From NCBI GenBank assembly GCA_902496115.1, contig CABUZK010000004.1:44045-108044 (forward strand): a DNA stretch of 64,000 nucleotides, in the 5' to 3' direction. The notes beneath the pieces are model-generated. The model saw only the letters and a program-made list of their open reading frames with translations. It did not search any database and was not told the origin of the DNA. Of this stretch, positions 16,671 through 28,879 are shown one piece after another. The DNA is from an uncultured Collinsella sp. (GTDB lineage Bacteria > Actinomycetota > Coriobacteriia > Coriobacteriales > Coriobacteriaceae). The number at the start of each line of letters is the position of its first letter. Positions within the stretch are counted from its first letter, which is position 1. Position numbers and translations under genes: made by a program.

Positions 16671-16771
16671 ACAACCGGTTGCACCGTTAATCCGACAAAA
16701 TCGACCGTTCGGCGGACAACCGGTTGCACAGATTTTTGTACCGCCCGTAAGATAAGGACAACCGGTTGCAC
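16671..16771. promoter_or_regulatory. Three LacI-type operators
   Basis: ACAACCGGTTGCAC occurs at 16671-16684, 16716-16729 and 16758-16771; the core CAACCGGTTG is a perfect palindrome with the central CG usual for LacI-family sites. Centre-to-centre spacings are 45 and 42 bases, near whole helical turns. The last copy ends 33 bases before the beta-galactosidase start. The rest of 16429-16804 shows no gene. Confidence 0.88.
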
Positions 16772-16789
16772 AAAGAAGCACTACGATGA

Positions 16790-19813
<3,024 letters not shown>

Positions 19814-19816
19814 GTC

Positions 19817-20272
19817 ATGCATGTCTTTAACTCGCGTGCCGATTTCGACGCCCAGATGAAGTCCGTCAAGAAGTGGATGCGTACCGGACAGGCGCTCGAC
19901 GGTGTTGCTGAACTGCAGCACGATGTGGCGTACTCCATCGGCGACTCGCTGGTGTATTGGTGGGTGAACGCCCACGAGGCGGCTACTGCCGATCTGGTCG
20001 GTCACCGTCGCTACCATGCCGTGCTCGCCCCGCTCGACGGCGATCTGACCGTCGAGGTGGCTTCCAAGGCCGATCTTACCTGTACGCGCGCCTACAGCGA
20101 TATCGACGATCGCGAGCGCTTTGAGGGTACGGGGGAGACCGTGACGATTCCCGCCGGCGGCGTTGCCGTCGTCGAAATTGACGAGGCCTACCGTGTTATC
20201 GCCGAGGCTTCGGATCCCCGCGTCGTGGTACTGCACGTGACGGTCGAAGGTTATTCCTTCCCCAACAAGTAG
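19817..20272 (+). CDS. ebgC: EbgC-like beta-galactosidase small subunit (YhcH/YjgK/YiaL family)
   Basis: A 151-residue beta-rich protein of the DUF386 (YhcH/YjgK/YiaL) family. In E. coli the EbgC member binds EbgA and is needed for full activity. Conserved features include the length, HHxVLAPLDGDL-type strands (here RRYHAVLAPLDGDLTV) and the C-terminal metal-site region IPAGGVAVVEIDEAY. It starts three bases after the ebgA stop, with AAGGAGG inside the end of ebgA, so translation is coupled. Confidence 0.85.
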   Translation: MHVFNSRADFDAQMKSVKKWMRTGQALDGVAELQHDVAYSIGDSLVYWWVNAHEAATADLVGHRRYHAVLAPLDGDLTVEVASKADLTCTRAYSDIDDRERFEGTGETVTIPAGGVAVVEIDEAYRVIAEASDPRVVVLHVTVEGYSFPNK

Positions 20273-20358
20273 TATTCGTCCGCCTGGACGTTTGCTTCGC
20301 GCCACTAAGGGGGATGGCTTTGTTGACTCCCTTTTCCCCATTCCCCTTAGCAGGTGCG

Positions 20359-20393
20359 CCGTCCGCGATTGCACTTGCAGCTCGGACGGTTTT
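20359..20393 (+). terminator. Terminator of the ebgA-ebgC unit
   Basis: CCGTCCG / CGGACGG around a 17-base loop, then TTTTAG. A second dyad, CTAAGGGGGATGG / CCATTCCCCTTAG (about 20306-20350), precedes it without a T run. Confidence 0.65.
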
Positions 20394-20413
20394 AGATGAC
20401 ATTTAACAGATGA

Positions 20414-21889
<1,476 letters not shown>

Positions 21890-21936
21890 CGGCTAGGATT
21901 AATCTACGGCTGTGGAATAAATCGATTCCCTTTCCT

Positions 21937-21968
21937 AAGGAGGGGCCTTACGAGGCCCCTCCTTTTGT
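21937..21968 (+). terminator. Terminator of the APC permease gene
   Basis: AAGGAGGGGCCT / AGGCCCCTCCTT with a 4-base loop, followed by TTGTGTTTT. Confidence 0.88.
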
Positions 21969-21993
21969 GTTTTGGGGCATGGTTTTGGACCTT

Positions 21994-22213
21994 GTGGTCA
22001 AAAAATGCCAAATATGAGTACTGTTGCAAAAGAGGTGTCATATCTATCGGCCGGTTTTGAGCAAAAATGGACTCAAAATCAATTTATCTAACCCCCTTTA
22101 AAGGGCGTTTGACGGCTTTCAACCTCTTCGAATCGCTCAAAGTAGGCAATTTGCTCTCGGTTTTGCTGCTACTAAATTGGTGACAGTACTCATATTTGCC
22201 ACTTTTTGACCAC
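21994..22213. repeat. 220-bp element bounded by 31-bp inverted repeats (element A)
   Basis: Left arm GTGGTCAAAAAATGCCAAAT... (21994-22024) and right arm (22183-22213) pair with 29 of 31 bases. No protein is encoded inside. The interior has TTTTGAGCAA and GGGCGTTTGA, strings that occur in the same order inside the element at 43602-43802. It accounts for most of the 21890-22311 gap. Confidence 0.8.
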
Positions 22214-22311
22214 GGGGTATCCGGAGGGGCTCTCGACAAGCATCTAACGCTACAATAACTACCACGTGGCTGGGTTTTGCCGGCCGAATGTGCGATGTCG
22301 TGGGAGGGGAC

Positions 22312-22560
22312 ATGGTCGAGTTTACAAAGACGATTAAAGATCCGTTGGGACTGCATGCCCGCCCGGTTGCGTTGCTCTATGACATCATTGCCAAGCATCG
22401 TAGCGACGTGTCGGTCAGCATCGGTGACCGTCATACCGACGGTCGCGACGTTATGGGCCTCATGGCTCTCTACGGCGAGTGCGGCGAGGACATCATCTTC
22501 CGCGTTTCGGGCGTGGATGAGGCTTCCTGCGTTACGTCGATTAGAAACCTCTCGCTTTAA
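22312..22560 (+). CDS. HPr-family phosphocarrier protein with Asp at position 46
   Basis: HPr passes phosphate from enzyme I to sugar-specific enzyme II of the PTS. The 82-residue protein (ATG 22312 after GGGAGGGG) has the active-site His exactly at residue 15 in GLHARPVAL. The regulatory Ser46 of Gram-positive HPr, target of HPr kinase, aligns without gaps to Asp46 (GRDVMGLMAL). It therefore keeps the phosphotransfer site but carries a natural mimic of the Ser-phosphorylated state. It may be a dedicated HPr-like regulator or the general HPr; no other PTS gene is nearby. Confidence 0.88.
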   Translation: MVEFTKTIKDPLGLHARPVALLYDIIAKHRSDVSVSIGDRHTDGRDVMGLMALYGECGEDIIFRVSGVDEASCVTSIRNLSL

Positions 22561-22569
22561 GCATGACGG

Positions 22570-22605
22570 GGCGCGGCAAAGGACGGCTCTTTGCCGCGCC
22601 TTTTT
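22570..22605 (+). terminator. Terminator of the HPr-like gene
   Basis: GGCGCGGCAAAG / CTTTGCCGCGCC with a seven-base loop, followed by five T. Confidence 0.92.
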
Positions 22606-22652
22606 GTTTCGTATAGGAAACTTTTTCGAAATCTGAATGCGGACCCTTTCCA

Positions 22653-22706
22653 AAAAGTTAACCACGTGTTAGTTTACTATAGCGAACATAGGCGTGGTTA
22701 ACTTTT
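22653..22706. promoter_or_regulatory. Dyad upstream of feoA
   Basis: Perfect 14-base inverted repeat AAAAGTTAACCACG (22653-22666) and CGTGGTTAACTTTT (22693-22706) around a 26-base spacer containing TTAGTTTACTAT. It lies 43 bases before the first feoA start, where an iron-responsive operator and promoter are expected. Confidence 0.6.
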
Positions 22707-22748
22707 ACCGTGTCGATGTTAAGGACGAACTGACGTTAGGAGCCACTC

Positions 22749-22991
22749 ATGTCTTGCGGACCGCAGATGCCGGCCATGCCGCTTTCGATGGTAAAAGCGG
22801 GCGAAACCGTGCGCGTGTCCCGTGTAAAGGGCAATGAGGACATGAAACACCACCTCAAGGACCTCGGCTTTGTCGAGGGCAACGAAATCCACGTGGTGAG
22901 CTCGAGTGGCGCCAATATCATCGTCACCGTGCTGGGCGCACGCTTTGGTATCGATTCCAAGGTTGCCATGCACATCATGACCGTCGGTTAG
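22749..22991 (+). CDS. feoA: FeoA-domain protein 1
   Basis: An 80-residue cytosolic SH3-like protein associated with the FeoB ferrous iron transporter. The core reads VKAGETVRVSRVKGNEDMKHHLKDLGFVEGNEIHVV, the standard FeoA pattern with HLKDLGF, and a final strand KVAMHIMTV. It has a short N-terminal extension (SCGPQMPAMPLS) that includes a Cys. Its start follows TTAGGAGCC. It is the first gene of the run feoA-feoA-feoB. Confidence 0.9.
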   Translation: MSCGPQMPAMPLSMVKAGETVRVSRVKGNEDMKHHLKDLGFVEGNEIHVVSSSGANIIVTVLGARFGIDSKVAMHIMTVG

Positions 22992-23030
22992 TCTGCAGCA
23001 TTTCATAAAAACCGAAAGGGGGACAAGAGG

Positions 23031-23252
23031 ATGAAGACGTTGGGTGACGTTAAGGTGGGCGAGAGCTCTACCATCGTCAAGCTTCACGGTGAGGGTGCGC
23101 TTCGCCGCCACCTTATGGACCTGGGGCTCATCAAGGGCACTTCGTTCAAGGTCGTGAAGGTCGCGCCGCTCGGTGATCCGGTCGAGATCAACGTGCGCGG
23201 CTACGAGCTTTCCATCCGCAAGGAGGAGGCCGCCGTCGTCGAGGTCCAGTAA
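23031..23252 (+). CDS. feoA: FeoA-domain protein 2
   Basis: A second FeoA, 73 residues: GDVKVGESSTIVKLHGEGALRRHLMDLGLIKGTSFKVVKVAP, with DPVEINVRGYELSIRKEEA as the last conserved strands. GGGGGACAAGAGG precedes ATG 23031. It is 39 bases after the first feoA and 123 before feoB. Two FeoA proteins beside one FeoB occur in several Gram-positive lineages. Confidence 0.92.
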   Translation: MKTLGDVKVGESSTIVKLHGEGALRRHLMDLGLIKGTSFKVVKVAPLGDPVEINVRGYELSIRKEEAAVVEVQ

Positions 23253-23281
23253 GGGCTCACGACGTATATTTCTGCAGATAA

Positions 23282-23301
23282 AGTTAGGTTTTTCTAACTT
23301 A
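23282..23301. promoter_or_regulatory. Candidate DtxR/IdeR-type iron box upstream of feoB
   Basis: AAGTTAG GTTTTT CTAACTT is a perfect 7-6-7 dyad resembling the DtxR/IdeR consensus (TTAGGTTAGCCTAACCTAA). It lies 75 bases before feoB, which suggests feoB also has its own iron-regulated promoter. Confidence 0.6.
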
Positions 23302-23375
23302 ATGCAGCATCTTTGAAGCACATTATCCAGCCTGCGCGGAGAAAGCAGCGCAGGCACACAAGGAAGAAGGATTGA

Positions 23376-25703
23376 ATGGCGGATTCTCAGATCCATGTCG
23401 CGCTGGCGGGTAACCCCAACTGCGGCAAGACCACGCTTTTCAACCTGATCACCGGCGCCAACGGCTACGTTGGCAACTGGCCCGGCGTCACGGTTGAGAA
23501 AAAGGAGGCCAAGCTCCTAAGCGACAAGAACGTTACCATCACGGACCTCCCTGGCATCTACTCGCTTTCCCCCTACAGCCCCGAGGAGCAATGCTCGCGC
23601 GATTACCTCATGAGCGGCGAGCCCGATGTTGTCGTCCAAGTCGTCGATGCCACCAACCTCGAGCGTAACCTGTACCTGGCGCTTCAGGTTATCGAGACCG
23701 GCCTGCCCGTGGTCGTTGCCCTCAACATGGCCGACCTGGTCGAGAAGAACGGCGATAAGATCGACACGGACAAGCTCTCCAAGAAGCTCGGCTGCCCGGT
23801 CATGATGATCTCGGCTCTTAAGAACAAGGGCATCAAGGAGCTCTTCGAGCAGGTCAAGAAGTCCGCTGCTTCCAAGGGCCAGGTGCCGGAGCACAAGTTC
23901 GACTCCTCCATCGAGGACGTTCTGACGCATATCGAGAACAACCTGCCGGCGAGCGTTCCCGCCAACAAGCGCCGCTACTACGCTGTCAAGCTGTTCGAGC
24001 GTGATGCAGACGCCTGCAAGCTCATCAACCTCACTAAGGAGAAGGCTGCTCGCGTGGAGGAGCTGGTCGCCCAGTGCGAGCAGGACTGCGACGACGATGC
24101 CGAGTCCATCATCACCGGTGAGCGCTATGGCGTCATCGCGCACATCATCGATGAGTGCATGACCAAGGCTCCGGCCAAGATGAGCACCTCCGAGAAGATC
24201 GACCGCGTGGTTACCAATCGTATCCTGGGCCTGCCGATCTTTGTGGTCATCATGTTCTGCGTGTACTACATCGCCGTTTCTACCTTGGGCGGCACGGTGA
24301 CCGACTTCACCAACGACCAGCTCTTCGGCACCGACGGCTGGTATGTGCTCGGCCAGGGTCGCGACGCCTACGACGCAGCTGTCGAGGCTGCGGGCGACAA
24401 TGCCGACTCGGTCGACCCGGCACAGTACGGCCCCTATGTTCCGGGTATCACCACCGTGGTGCACGACGCCCTTGTGGCGGGTGGCACCGAGGACGGCGGC
24501 CTGGTCGATTCGCTCGTCTGTGACGGTATCGTCGGCGGCCTGGGCGCCATCTTCGGCTTCGTCCCGCAGATGTTCCTGCTGTTCGTCATGCTGTCCTTCC
24601 TGGAGGACTGCGGCTATATGGCCCGCGTCGCCTTCATCATGGATCGCGTGTTCCGCCGCTTTGGCCTGTCCGGTAAGTCCTTTATCCCCATGCTCGTGTC
24701 CTCGGGCTGCGGCGTCCCCGGCGTCATGGCCACCAAGACCATCGAGAACGAAAAGGACCGCCGCATGACGGTCATGACCACCACGTTCATTCCCTGTGGC
24801 GCCAAGCTGCCGATCATTGCCCTGCTCATGGGTTCCATCATCGGCGATTCTTCCACCACCGCCGCGTGGATCAGCCCGCTCTTCTACTTCCTGGGCGTCT
24901 TTGCCGTCATTGCTTCGGGCCTCATGCTCAAGAAGACCAAGCTCTTCGCCGGCCGCCCGACGCCGTTCGTTATGGAGCTCCCCGCTTACCACTTCCCGGC
25001 GATCCGCTCTTGGGCGCTGCACGTGTGGGAGCGCTGCTGGGCCTTTATCAAGAAGGCCGGCACGGTCATCTTCGCGTCCACTGTCGTGGTTTGGTTCCTG
25101 TCCAACTTTGGTAGCTACAATGGTTCCTTTGGCTTCCTGCCTGCGATGGACGGCATCCCCGAGGAGTTCATGGACTACTCCGTGCTTGCCATGCTCGGCA
25201 ACCTGGTCGCTTGGATCTTCGCCCCGCTCGGCTTTAGCACCTGGCAGGCCACCGCGCTGACCGTCTCTGGCCTCGTCGCTAAGGAGAACGTCGTCGCAAC
25301 CGCCGGTTCGCTGCTGTCCGTTGCCGACGCCGCCGAGACCGACCCGAGCCTGTGGACCGCGTTCGCCGGCATGTTCCCGACCATGGGCGCTTGCGTTGCC
25401 TTTGGCGCTTTCAACCTGCTGTGCGCTCCGTGCTTTGCCGCCATGGGCACCATCCGCAACCAGATGGACTCCGGCAAGTGGACCGCGATTGCCATCGGCT
25501 ACGAGTGCGCCTTTGCCTGGGTGATCGGCCTGTTCATCAACCAGTTCTACAACCTGCTTGTTCTTGGGCAGTTTGGTATCTGGACGATTGTGGCCATCGT
25601 GCTGCTAGTTGCGATGCTCTTCCAGATCTTCCGTCCCATGCCCAAGCATGTCTGGACCGACGAGGACGAGACCAACACTGCCTCCGCCGCAGTTTCCGCG
25701 TAA
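23376..25703 (+). CDS. feoB: Ferrous iron transport protein B
   Basis: A 775-residue inner-membrane Fe(II) transporter with a cytosolic G domain. G1 is GNPNCGKTT, switch region GNWPGVTVEKKE, G3 DLPG(IYSLSPYSPEE), G4 NMAD, and G5 around MMISALKN. A helical linker follows to about residue 280. The membrane part has the two gate repeats, including ISCGVPGVMATKTIENEKDRR-like SSGCGVPGVMATKT with its conserved Cys, and a second gate at PTMGACVAFGAFNLL. AAGGAAGAAGG precedes ATG 23376. Full length; ends near a clear terminator. Confidence 0.97.
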   Translation: MADSQIHVALAGNPNCGKTTLFNLITGANGYVGNWPGVTVEKKEAKLLSDKNVTITDLPGIYSLSPYSPEEQCSRDYLMSGEPDVVVQVVDATNLERNLYLALQVIETGLPVVVALNMADLVEKNGDKIDTDKLSKKLGCPVMMISALKNKGIKELFEQVKKSAASKGQVPEHKFDSSIEDVLTHIENNLPASVPANKRRYYAVKLFERDADACKLINLTKEKAARVEELVAQCEQDCDDDAESIITGERYGVIAHIIDECMTKAPAKMSTSEKIDRVVTNRILGLPIFVVIMFCVYYIAVSTLGGTVTDFTNDQLFGTDGWYVLGQGRDAYDAAVEAAGDNADSVDPAQYGPYVPGITTVVHDALVAGGTEDGGLVDSLVCDGIVGGLGAIFGFVPQMFLLFVMLSFLEDCGYMARVAFIMDRVFRRFGLSGKSFIPMLVSSGCGVPGVMATKTIENEKDRRMTVMTTTFIPCGAKLPIIALLMGSIIGDSSTTAAWISPLFYFLGVFAVIASGLMLKKTKLFAGRPTPFVMELPAYHFPAIRSWALHVWERCWAFIKKAGTVIFASTVVVWFLSNFGSYNGSFGFLPAMDGIPEEFMDYSVLAMLGNLVAWIFAPLGFSTWQATALTVSGLVAKENVVATAGSLLSVADAAETDPSLWTAFAGMFPTMGACVAFGAFNLLCAPCFAAMGTIRNQMDSGKWTAIAIGYECAFAWVIGLFINQFYNLLVLGQFGIWTIVAIVLLVAMLFQIFRPMPKHVWTDEDETNTASAAVSA

Positions 25704-25732
25704 GTCCGAATAAGGATTAGCCCCTTTCCACG

Positions 25733-25766
25733 AGCCCGGGTGTCCCAGCGACACTCGGGCTTTTTG
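25733..25766 (+). terminator. feoB terminator
   Basis: AGCCCGGGTGTC / GACACTCGGGCT around CCAGC, then five T. Confidence 0.92.
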
Positions 25767-25788
25767 GTAGGGGAGATGTGGCGTTTCC

Positions 25789-25832
25789 GCAGATAAAACC
25801 GACCAAAATAAACCTGTCCCTTTTTGGTAGGT
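25789..25832. repeat. CCTGTCCCT hairpin repeat (copy 1)
   Basis: ACCGACCAAAA and TTTTTGGTAGGT pair across AAACCTGTCC; the string CAGATAAAACC precedes. The same unit, in opposite orientation, is at 53609-53652. Confidence 0.7.
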
Positions 25833-25878
25833 GGAGAATGGGGTAAAGTAAGTGATGGTTAACTAGAGGAGGCTTGCT

Positions 25879-26079
25879 ATGGCACCTATCGATATTGTTG
25901 TACTGGCTGTTATCGGTATTGCGTTTGTCGCCGTGTGCGTGCGCATCTACCGCAAGGGCACCTGCGCCGACTGCGCTCAGGGTGGCGTTTGCACGGGGCA
26001 TTGCTCCAACAAAAAGACGTGCGCTGCACTTAAGGGCGTAGACAAAATCGCCGAAGACTTGGGCCGCGGTATTCATTAG
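25879..26079 (+). CDS. FeoB-associated Cys-rich membrane protein
   Basis: A 66-residue protein: one N-terminal membrane helix (DIVVLAVIGIAFVAVCVRIYR), then a Cys-rich segment with CADCAQGGVCTGHCSNKKTC. This is the layout of the small FeoB-associated Cys-rich proteins (FeoB_associated family) found beside feoB in many anaerobes, thought to help iron transfer or sensing. AGAGGAGG precedes ATG 25879. It lies past the feoB terminator, so it may have its own transcript. Confidence 0.85.
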   Translation: MAPIDIVVLAVIGIAFVAVCVRIYRKGTCADCAQGGVCTGHCSNKKTCAALKGVDKIAEDLGRGIH

Positions 26080-26112
26080 CCGACCGGCGTTTGGGTATGT
26101 TTGACTGCGGAT

Positions 26113-26153
26113 GCGGCAGTTGCTGATACGATAAGTACGTTAGCAACTGCCGC
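26113..26153. promoter_or_regulatory. Perfect dyad around a possible -10 before the oxidoreductase
   Basis: GCGGCAGTTGCT (26113-26124) and AGCAACTGCCGC (26142-26153) are exact inverted repeats; the 17-base spacer contains TACGAT, a plausible -10. It is either an operator or a leader hairpin, 28 bases before ATG 26182. Confidence 0.5.
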
Positions 26154-26181
26154 CGAGCGGCTTAAACGAAAGGAACCCTGT

Positions 26182-28131
26182 ATGGAGTCTTCCGCCTATC
26201 CGATGCTCTTTAGCCCGATCAAGGTCGGTACGACCGAGGTTAAGAACCGCGTCTTTATGCCGCCGGTGTCCACGAACCTGGCCGATCATGGCTATGTGAC
26301 CGACGACTTGGTCGATCATTACCGTGCCCGTGCCAAGGGCGGCGTGGGCCTGATCATCACCGAGGTCGTGACGGTCGAGCCCACCTATACCTATCTGCCG
26401 GGTGACATGTGCTGCTACGACGACACGTTTATCCCCGGCTGGGAAAAGCTCGCCGCGGCCGTCCACGAGTATGGCTGCAAGATCATGCCGCAGCTCTTCC
26501 ACCCCGCCTACATGGCCTTTAACATTCCGGGCACGCCGCGCCTGATCGCTCCGTCCTTCGTGGGACCGTCTTACGCCCGCGAGGCACCGCGCCCCATCAC
26601 GGTCGACGAGATTCACGAGCTCACGCATCAGTTTGGCGACGCTGCCGTGCGTATGCAGAAGGCTGGCGTCGACGGCGTCGAGGTCCATGCGGCGCACGCC
26701 CATGGTATGCTCGGCGGCTTTTTGACTCCGCTCTACAACAAGCGTACCGATGAGTACGGTGGCTCGCTCGACGCCCGCATGCGCTTCCTGCTCGAGGTCA
26801 TCGCCGAGATTCGCGAGCGCTGCGGCAAGGACTTTATCATTGACGTCCGCATCTCGGGCGATGAGTACACCGATGGCGGCCTGACCCTCAACGACATGAT
26901 CTACGTCTCGCGTCGCCTGGAGAAGGCCGGCGTCGACATGATTCATGTGTCGGGCGGTACCACCATCAAGCGCGGCTCCGCGATTCCCGCCGCCGGCACG
27001 CAGCAGGCCTCGCACGCCGCTTGCTCGCGCGAGATCAAAAAGCACGTCAACATTCCCGTCGCCACGGTCGGCCGCATTAACGAGGCATGGATTGCCGAGG
27101 AACTGATCGAGGACGGTGCCGCCGACATCTGCATGATGGGCCGCGCCAATCTGTGCGATGCCGAGTTCTGCAACAAGGCCGCTGCCGGCAACGCCGACGA
27201 CATCCGCCCCTGCATTGGCTGCCTGCGCTGCCTGAACGGCATTATGTTTGGCAAGCGCATCTCCTGCACCGTCAACCCCGATGTTGAGCGCGACGAGGCC
27301 GGTTACGAGCCTGCCGCCAAGGCCAAGAACGTACTGGTTGTGGGTGCTGGTCCTGCGGGCATGGAGGCAGCCTACATTGCCGCCAAGCGCGGCCACAACG
27401 TGGTGCTCGTGGATAAGCAGGATGAGCCGGGCGGCGAGATGCGTATCGCGGCCGTTCCGCCGGCAAAGCAGGAACTCACCCGCGTGATCAAGTATCAGTA
27501 CCGTCGCCTGGCCGAGGCCGGCGTGAAGTGCGTATTTGGCACCGAGCTTACTGCCGAGGACATTCAGCGTGACTACGCGGGTTACGAGGTTGTCCTGGCT
27601 TATGGCGCCGAGCCCATCGCCCCGGCCTTCATGCAGGGCTTTAAGCAGGTTATGACGGCCGACGACCTGCTGGGCGGCAAGGCTTTCCCGGGCAAGAAGA
27701 TCGTTATTGTGGGCGGCGGCACCGTCGGCTGCGAGACGGCCGATTACCTGGCCCCGCTGGTCAACGACCTCTCGCCGGCCAATCGCGATGTCACCGTCAT
27801 CGAGATGACCAAGACGCTCGCCGCCAACGAGGGCGGCGCCGGTCGCGCGGTGCTCATCACGCGCATGCTCTCAAAGGGCGTCCACGTGCTGACCGAGGCC
27901 AAGGTGACCGAGATTACCGAGGATGCCATCAGCTACGAGAAGGACGGAGAGGTCCACACCATCGCCGATGCCGATACGCTGGTGCTTGCCATGGGCTATC
28001 GTCCCAATACCAAGCTGGCCGACGACCTGGTTGCAGCTGGCATTGCTGTCCACGTGCTGGGCGATGCCCAGAAGTGTGGCAACATCCGCGATGCCATCGG
28101 CGATGGCTATAAGGTTGCCTGCGAGCTCTAG
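26182..28131 (+). CDS. NADH:flavin oxidoreductase with FeS and FAD/NAD domains (enoate reductase-like)
   Basis: A 649-residue enzyme of the Old Yellow Enzyme family of the 2,4-dienoyl-CoA reductase/trimethylamine dehydrogenase/BaiCD-BaiH type. Residues 1-340 form an FMN TIM barrel (HAAHAHGMLGGFLTPLYNKRTDEYGGS). A 4Fe-4S site follows at ~344 (CIGCLRC, 11 residues, then C). Two nucleotide-binding folds then appear: VLVVGAGPAGMEAA and IVIVGGGTVGCETA. Such enzymes reduce activated C=C bonds of enoates or steroids in anaerobes; the substrate here cannot be assigned. ATG 26182 follows GAAAGGA; earlier codons of the frame overlap the upstream dyad. It is transcribed alone. Confidence 0.9.
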   Translation: MESSAYPMLFSPIKVGTTEVKNRVFMPPVSTNLADHGYVTDDLVDHYRARAKGGVGLIITEVVTVEPTYTYLPGDMCCYDDTFIPGWEKLAAAVHEYGCKIMPQLFHPAYMAFNIPGTPRLIAPSFVGPSYAREAPRPITVDEIHELTHQFGDAAVRMQKAGVDGVEVHAAHAHGMLGGFLTPLYNKRTDEYGGSLDARMRFLLEVIAEIRERCGKDFIIDVRISGDEYTDGGLTLNDMIYVSRRLEKAGVDMIHVSGGTTIKRGSAIPAAGTQQASHAACSREIKKHVNIPVATVGRINEAWIAEELIEDGAADICMMGRANLCDAEFCNKAAAGNADDIRPCIGCLRCLNGIMFGKRISCTVNPDVERDEAGYEPAAKAKNVLVVGAGPAGMEAAYIAAKRGHNVVLVDKQDEPGGEMRIAAVPPAKQELTRVIKYQYRRLAEAGVKCVFGTELTAEDIQRDYAGYEVVLAYGAEPIAPAFMQGFKQVMTADDLLGGKAFPGKKIVIVGGGTVGCETADYLAPLVNDLSPANRDVTVIEMTKTLAANEGGAGRAVLITRMLSKGVHVLTEAKVTEITEDAISYEKDGEVHTIADADTLVLAMGYRPNTKLADDLVAAGIAVHVLGDAQKCGNIRDAIGDGYKVACEL

Positions 28132-28162
28132 TCAACCCCTTTGCACCAATCGATTGCAAAAA

Positions 28163-28205
28163 GCGGCGGCTGCCCTGTGTGTTGGGCAGCCGCCGCCTGC
28201 GTTTT
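28163..28205 (+). terminator. Terminator of the flavin oxidoreductase gene
   Basis: GCGGCGGCTGCCC / GGGCAGCCGCCGC with an 8-base loop; GTTTTG follows at short distance. Confidence 0.75.
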
Positions 28206-28230
28206 GCCAAAGAAAGATTATTGTCGGGCC

Positions 28231-28600
28231 CTAAATGCCTTTTGCTTCTGCTCCCTCCGCAATCATGTTGCGGTTATACACCAGGTGCAGATACATCGCG
28301 TCGTGCGCGGCGGTGGGATTGCGCGAGGCGATGGCGTCGGCCACATCGCGGTGCATGCGGATAGTTTCCTCGACGAGCTTTTTGCCGGTCACGTCGATAA
28401 AGAGGGGGACGGATGCCTTGAACACGCCCATCAGGCGGGGAACGACGAGGTTTCCGGAGCTCTCGGCAATGGCATTGTGGAACGCGGTGTCGGCGGCGGA
28501 GTAATCCTCACCGGCCTCGGCCAGGCGCTCGGATTCGTCGCAGAGCTCTTTGATACAGACGACCTGGTCGTTGGTTGCGTGCTCGGCCGCCATGCGTGCT
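28231..28600 (-). pseudogene. GntR/FadR-type regulator, C-terminal FCD domain only
   Basis: The - strand encodes the end of a GntR-family regulator: ARMAAEHATND, then a helical FCD domain with the metal-site pattern (DTAFHNAIAESSGN, HRDVADAIASRN, MYLHLVYNRN). The N-terminal helix-turn-helix is absent: upstream codons from about 28600 are the antisense of a permease fragment. The gene has been truncated by a deletion whose joint lies near 28595-28600. Confidence 0.8.
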
Positions 28601-28771
28601 ATCTGCGGCGGTGCCACGGCCCTCTCGCACGTCAACGATGCCGGTTTTTGGATGTGCTCCTCGTTCCTGGAGATTGACGAGAAGACAACCCTCAAGTCCT
28701 GGACCGTTATGGAGACGCTCATCGGCCTTTCGGGTCTTGCCTGCGCCCTGGTGATTTCGTTCTTCGCCTAG
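28597..28771 (+). pseudogene. GntP-family gluconate permease, 3' fragment
   Basis: The last ~58 residues of a GntP/GntT gluconate:H+ symporter remain: AICGGATALSHVNDAGFW (the family signature SHVNDxGFW), DEKTTLKSWTVMETLIGL and a final helix ending in a stop at 28771. The rest of the gene is missing, and the sequence abuts the gntR remnant. An aldonate dehydratase gene starts 109 bases further on. Confidence 0.85.
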
Positions 28772-28879
28772 TTCGCGTAGCTAAGCATCTTCCGCCGAGT
28801 GCATCGCTCGGTACCCATTTACACCTGATTCATTAACCAACGATTGGTACAACCGTTCAAACCAAAAGAGGAGAACATC

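Noticed and set aside
28550..28596. Start of the gntP fragment at ATG 28550
   Set aside because: These codons are the antisense of the FCD regulator remnant; permease similarity begins only at about 28597.
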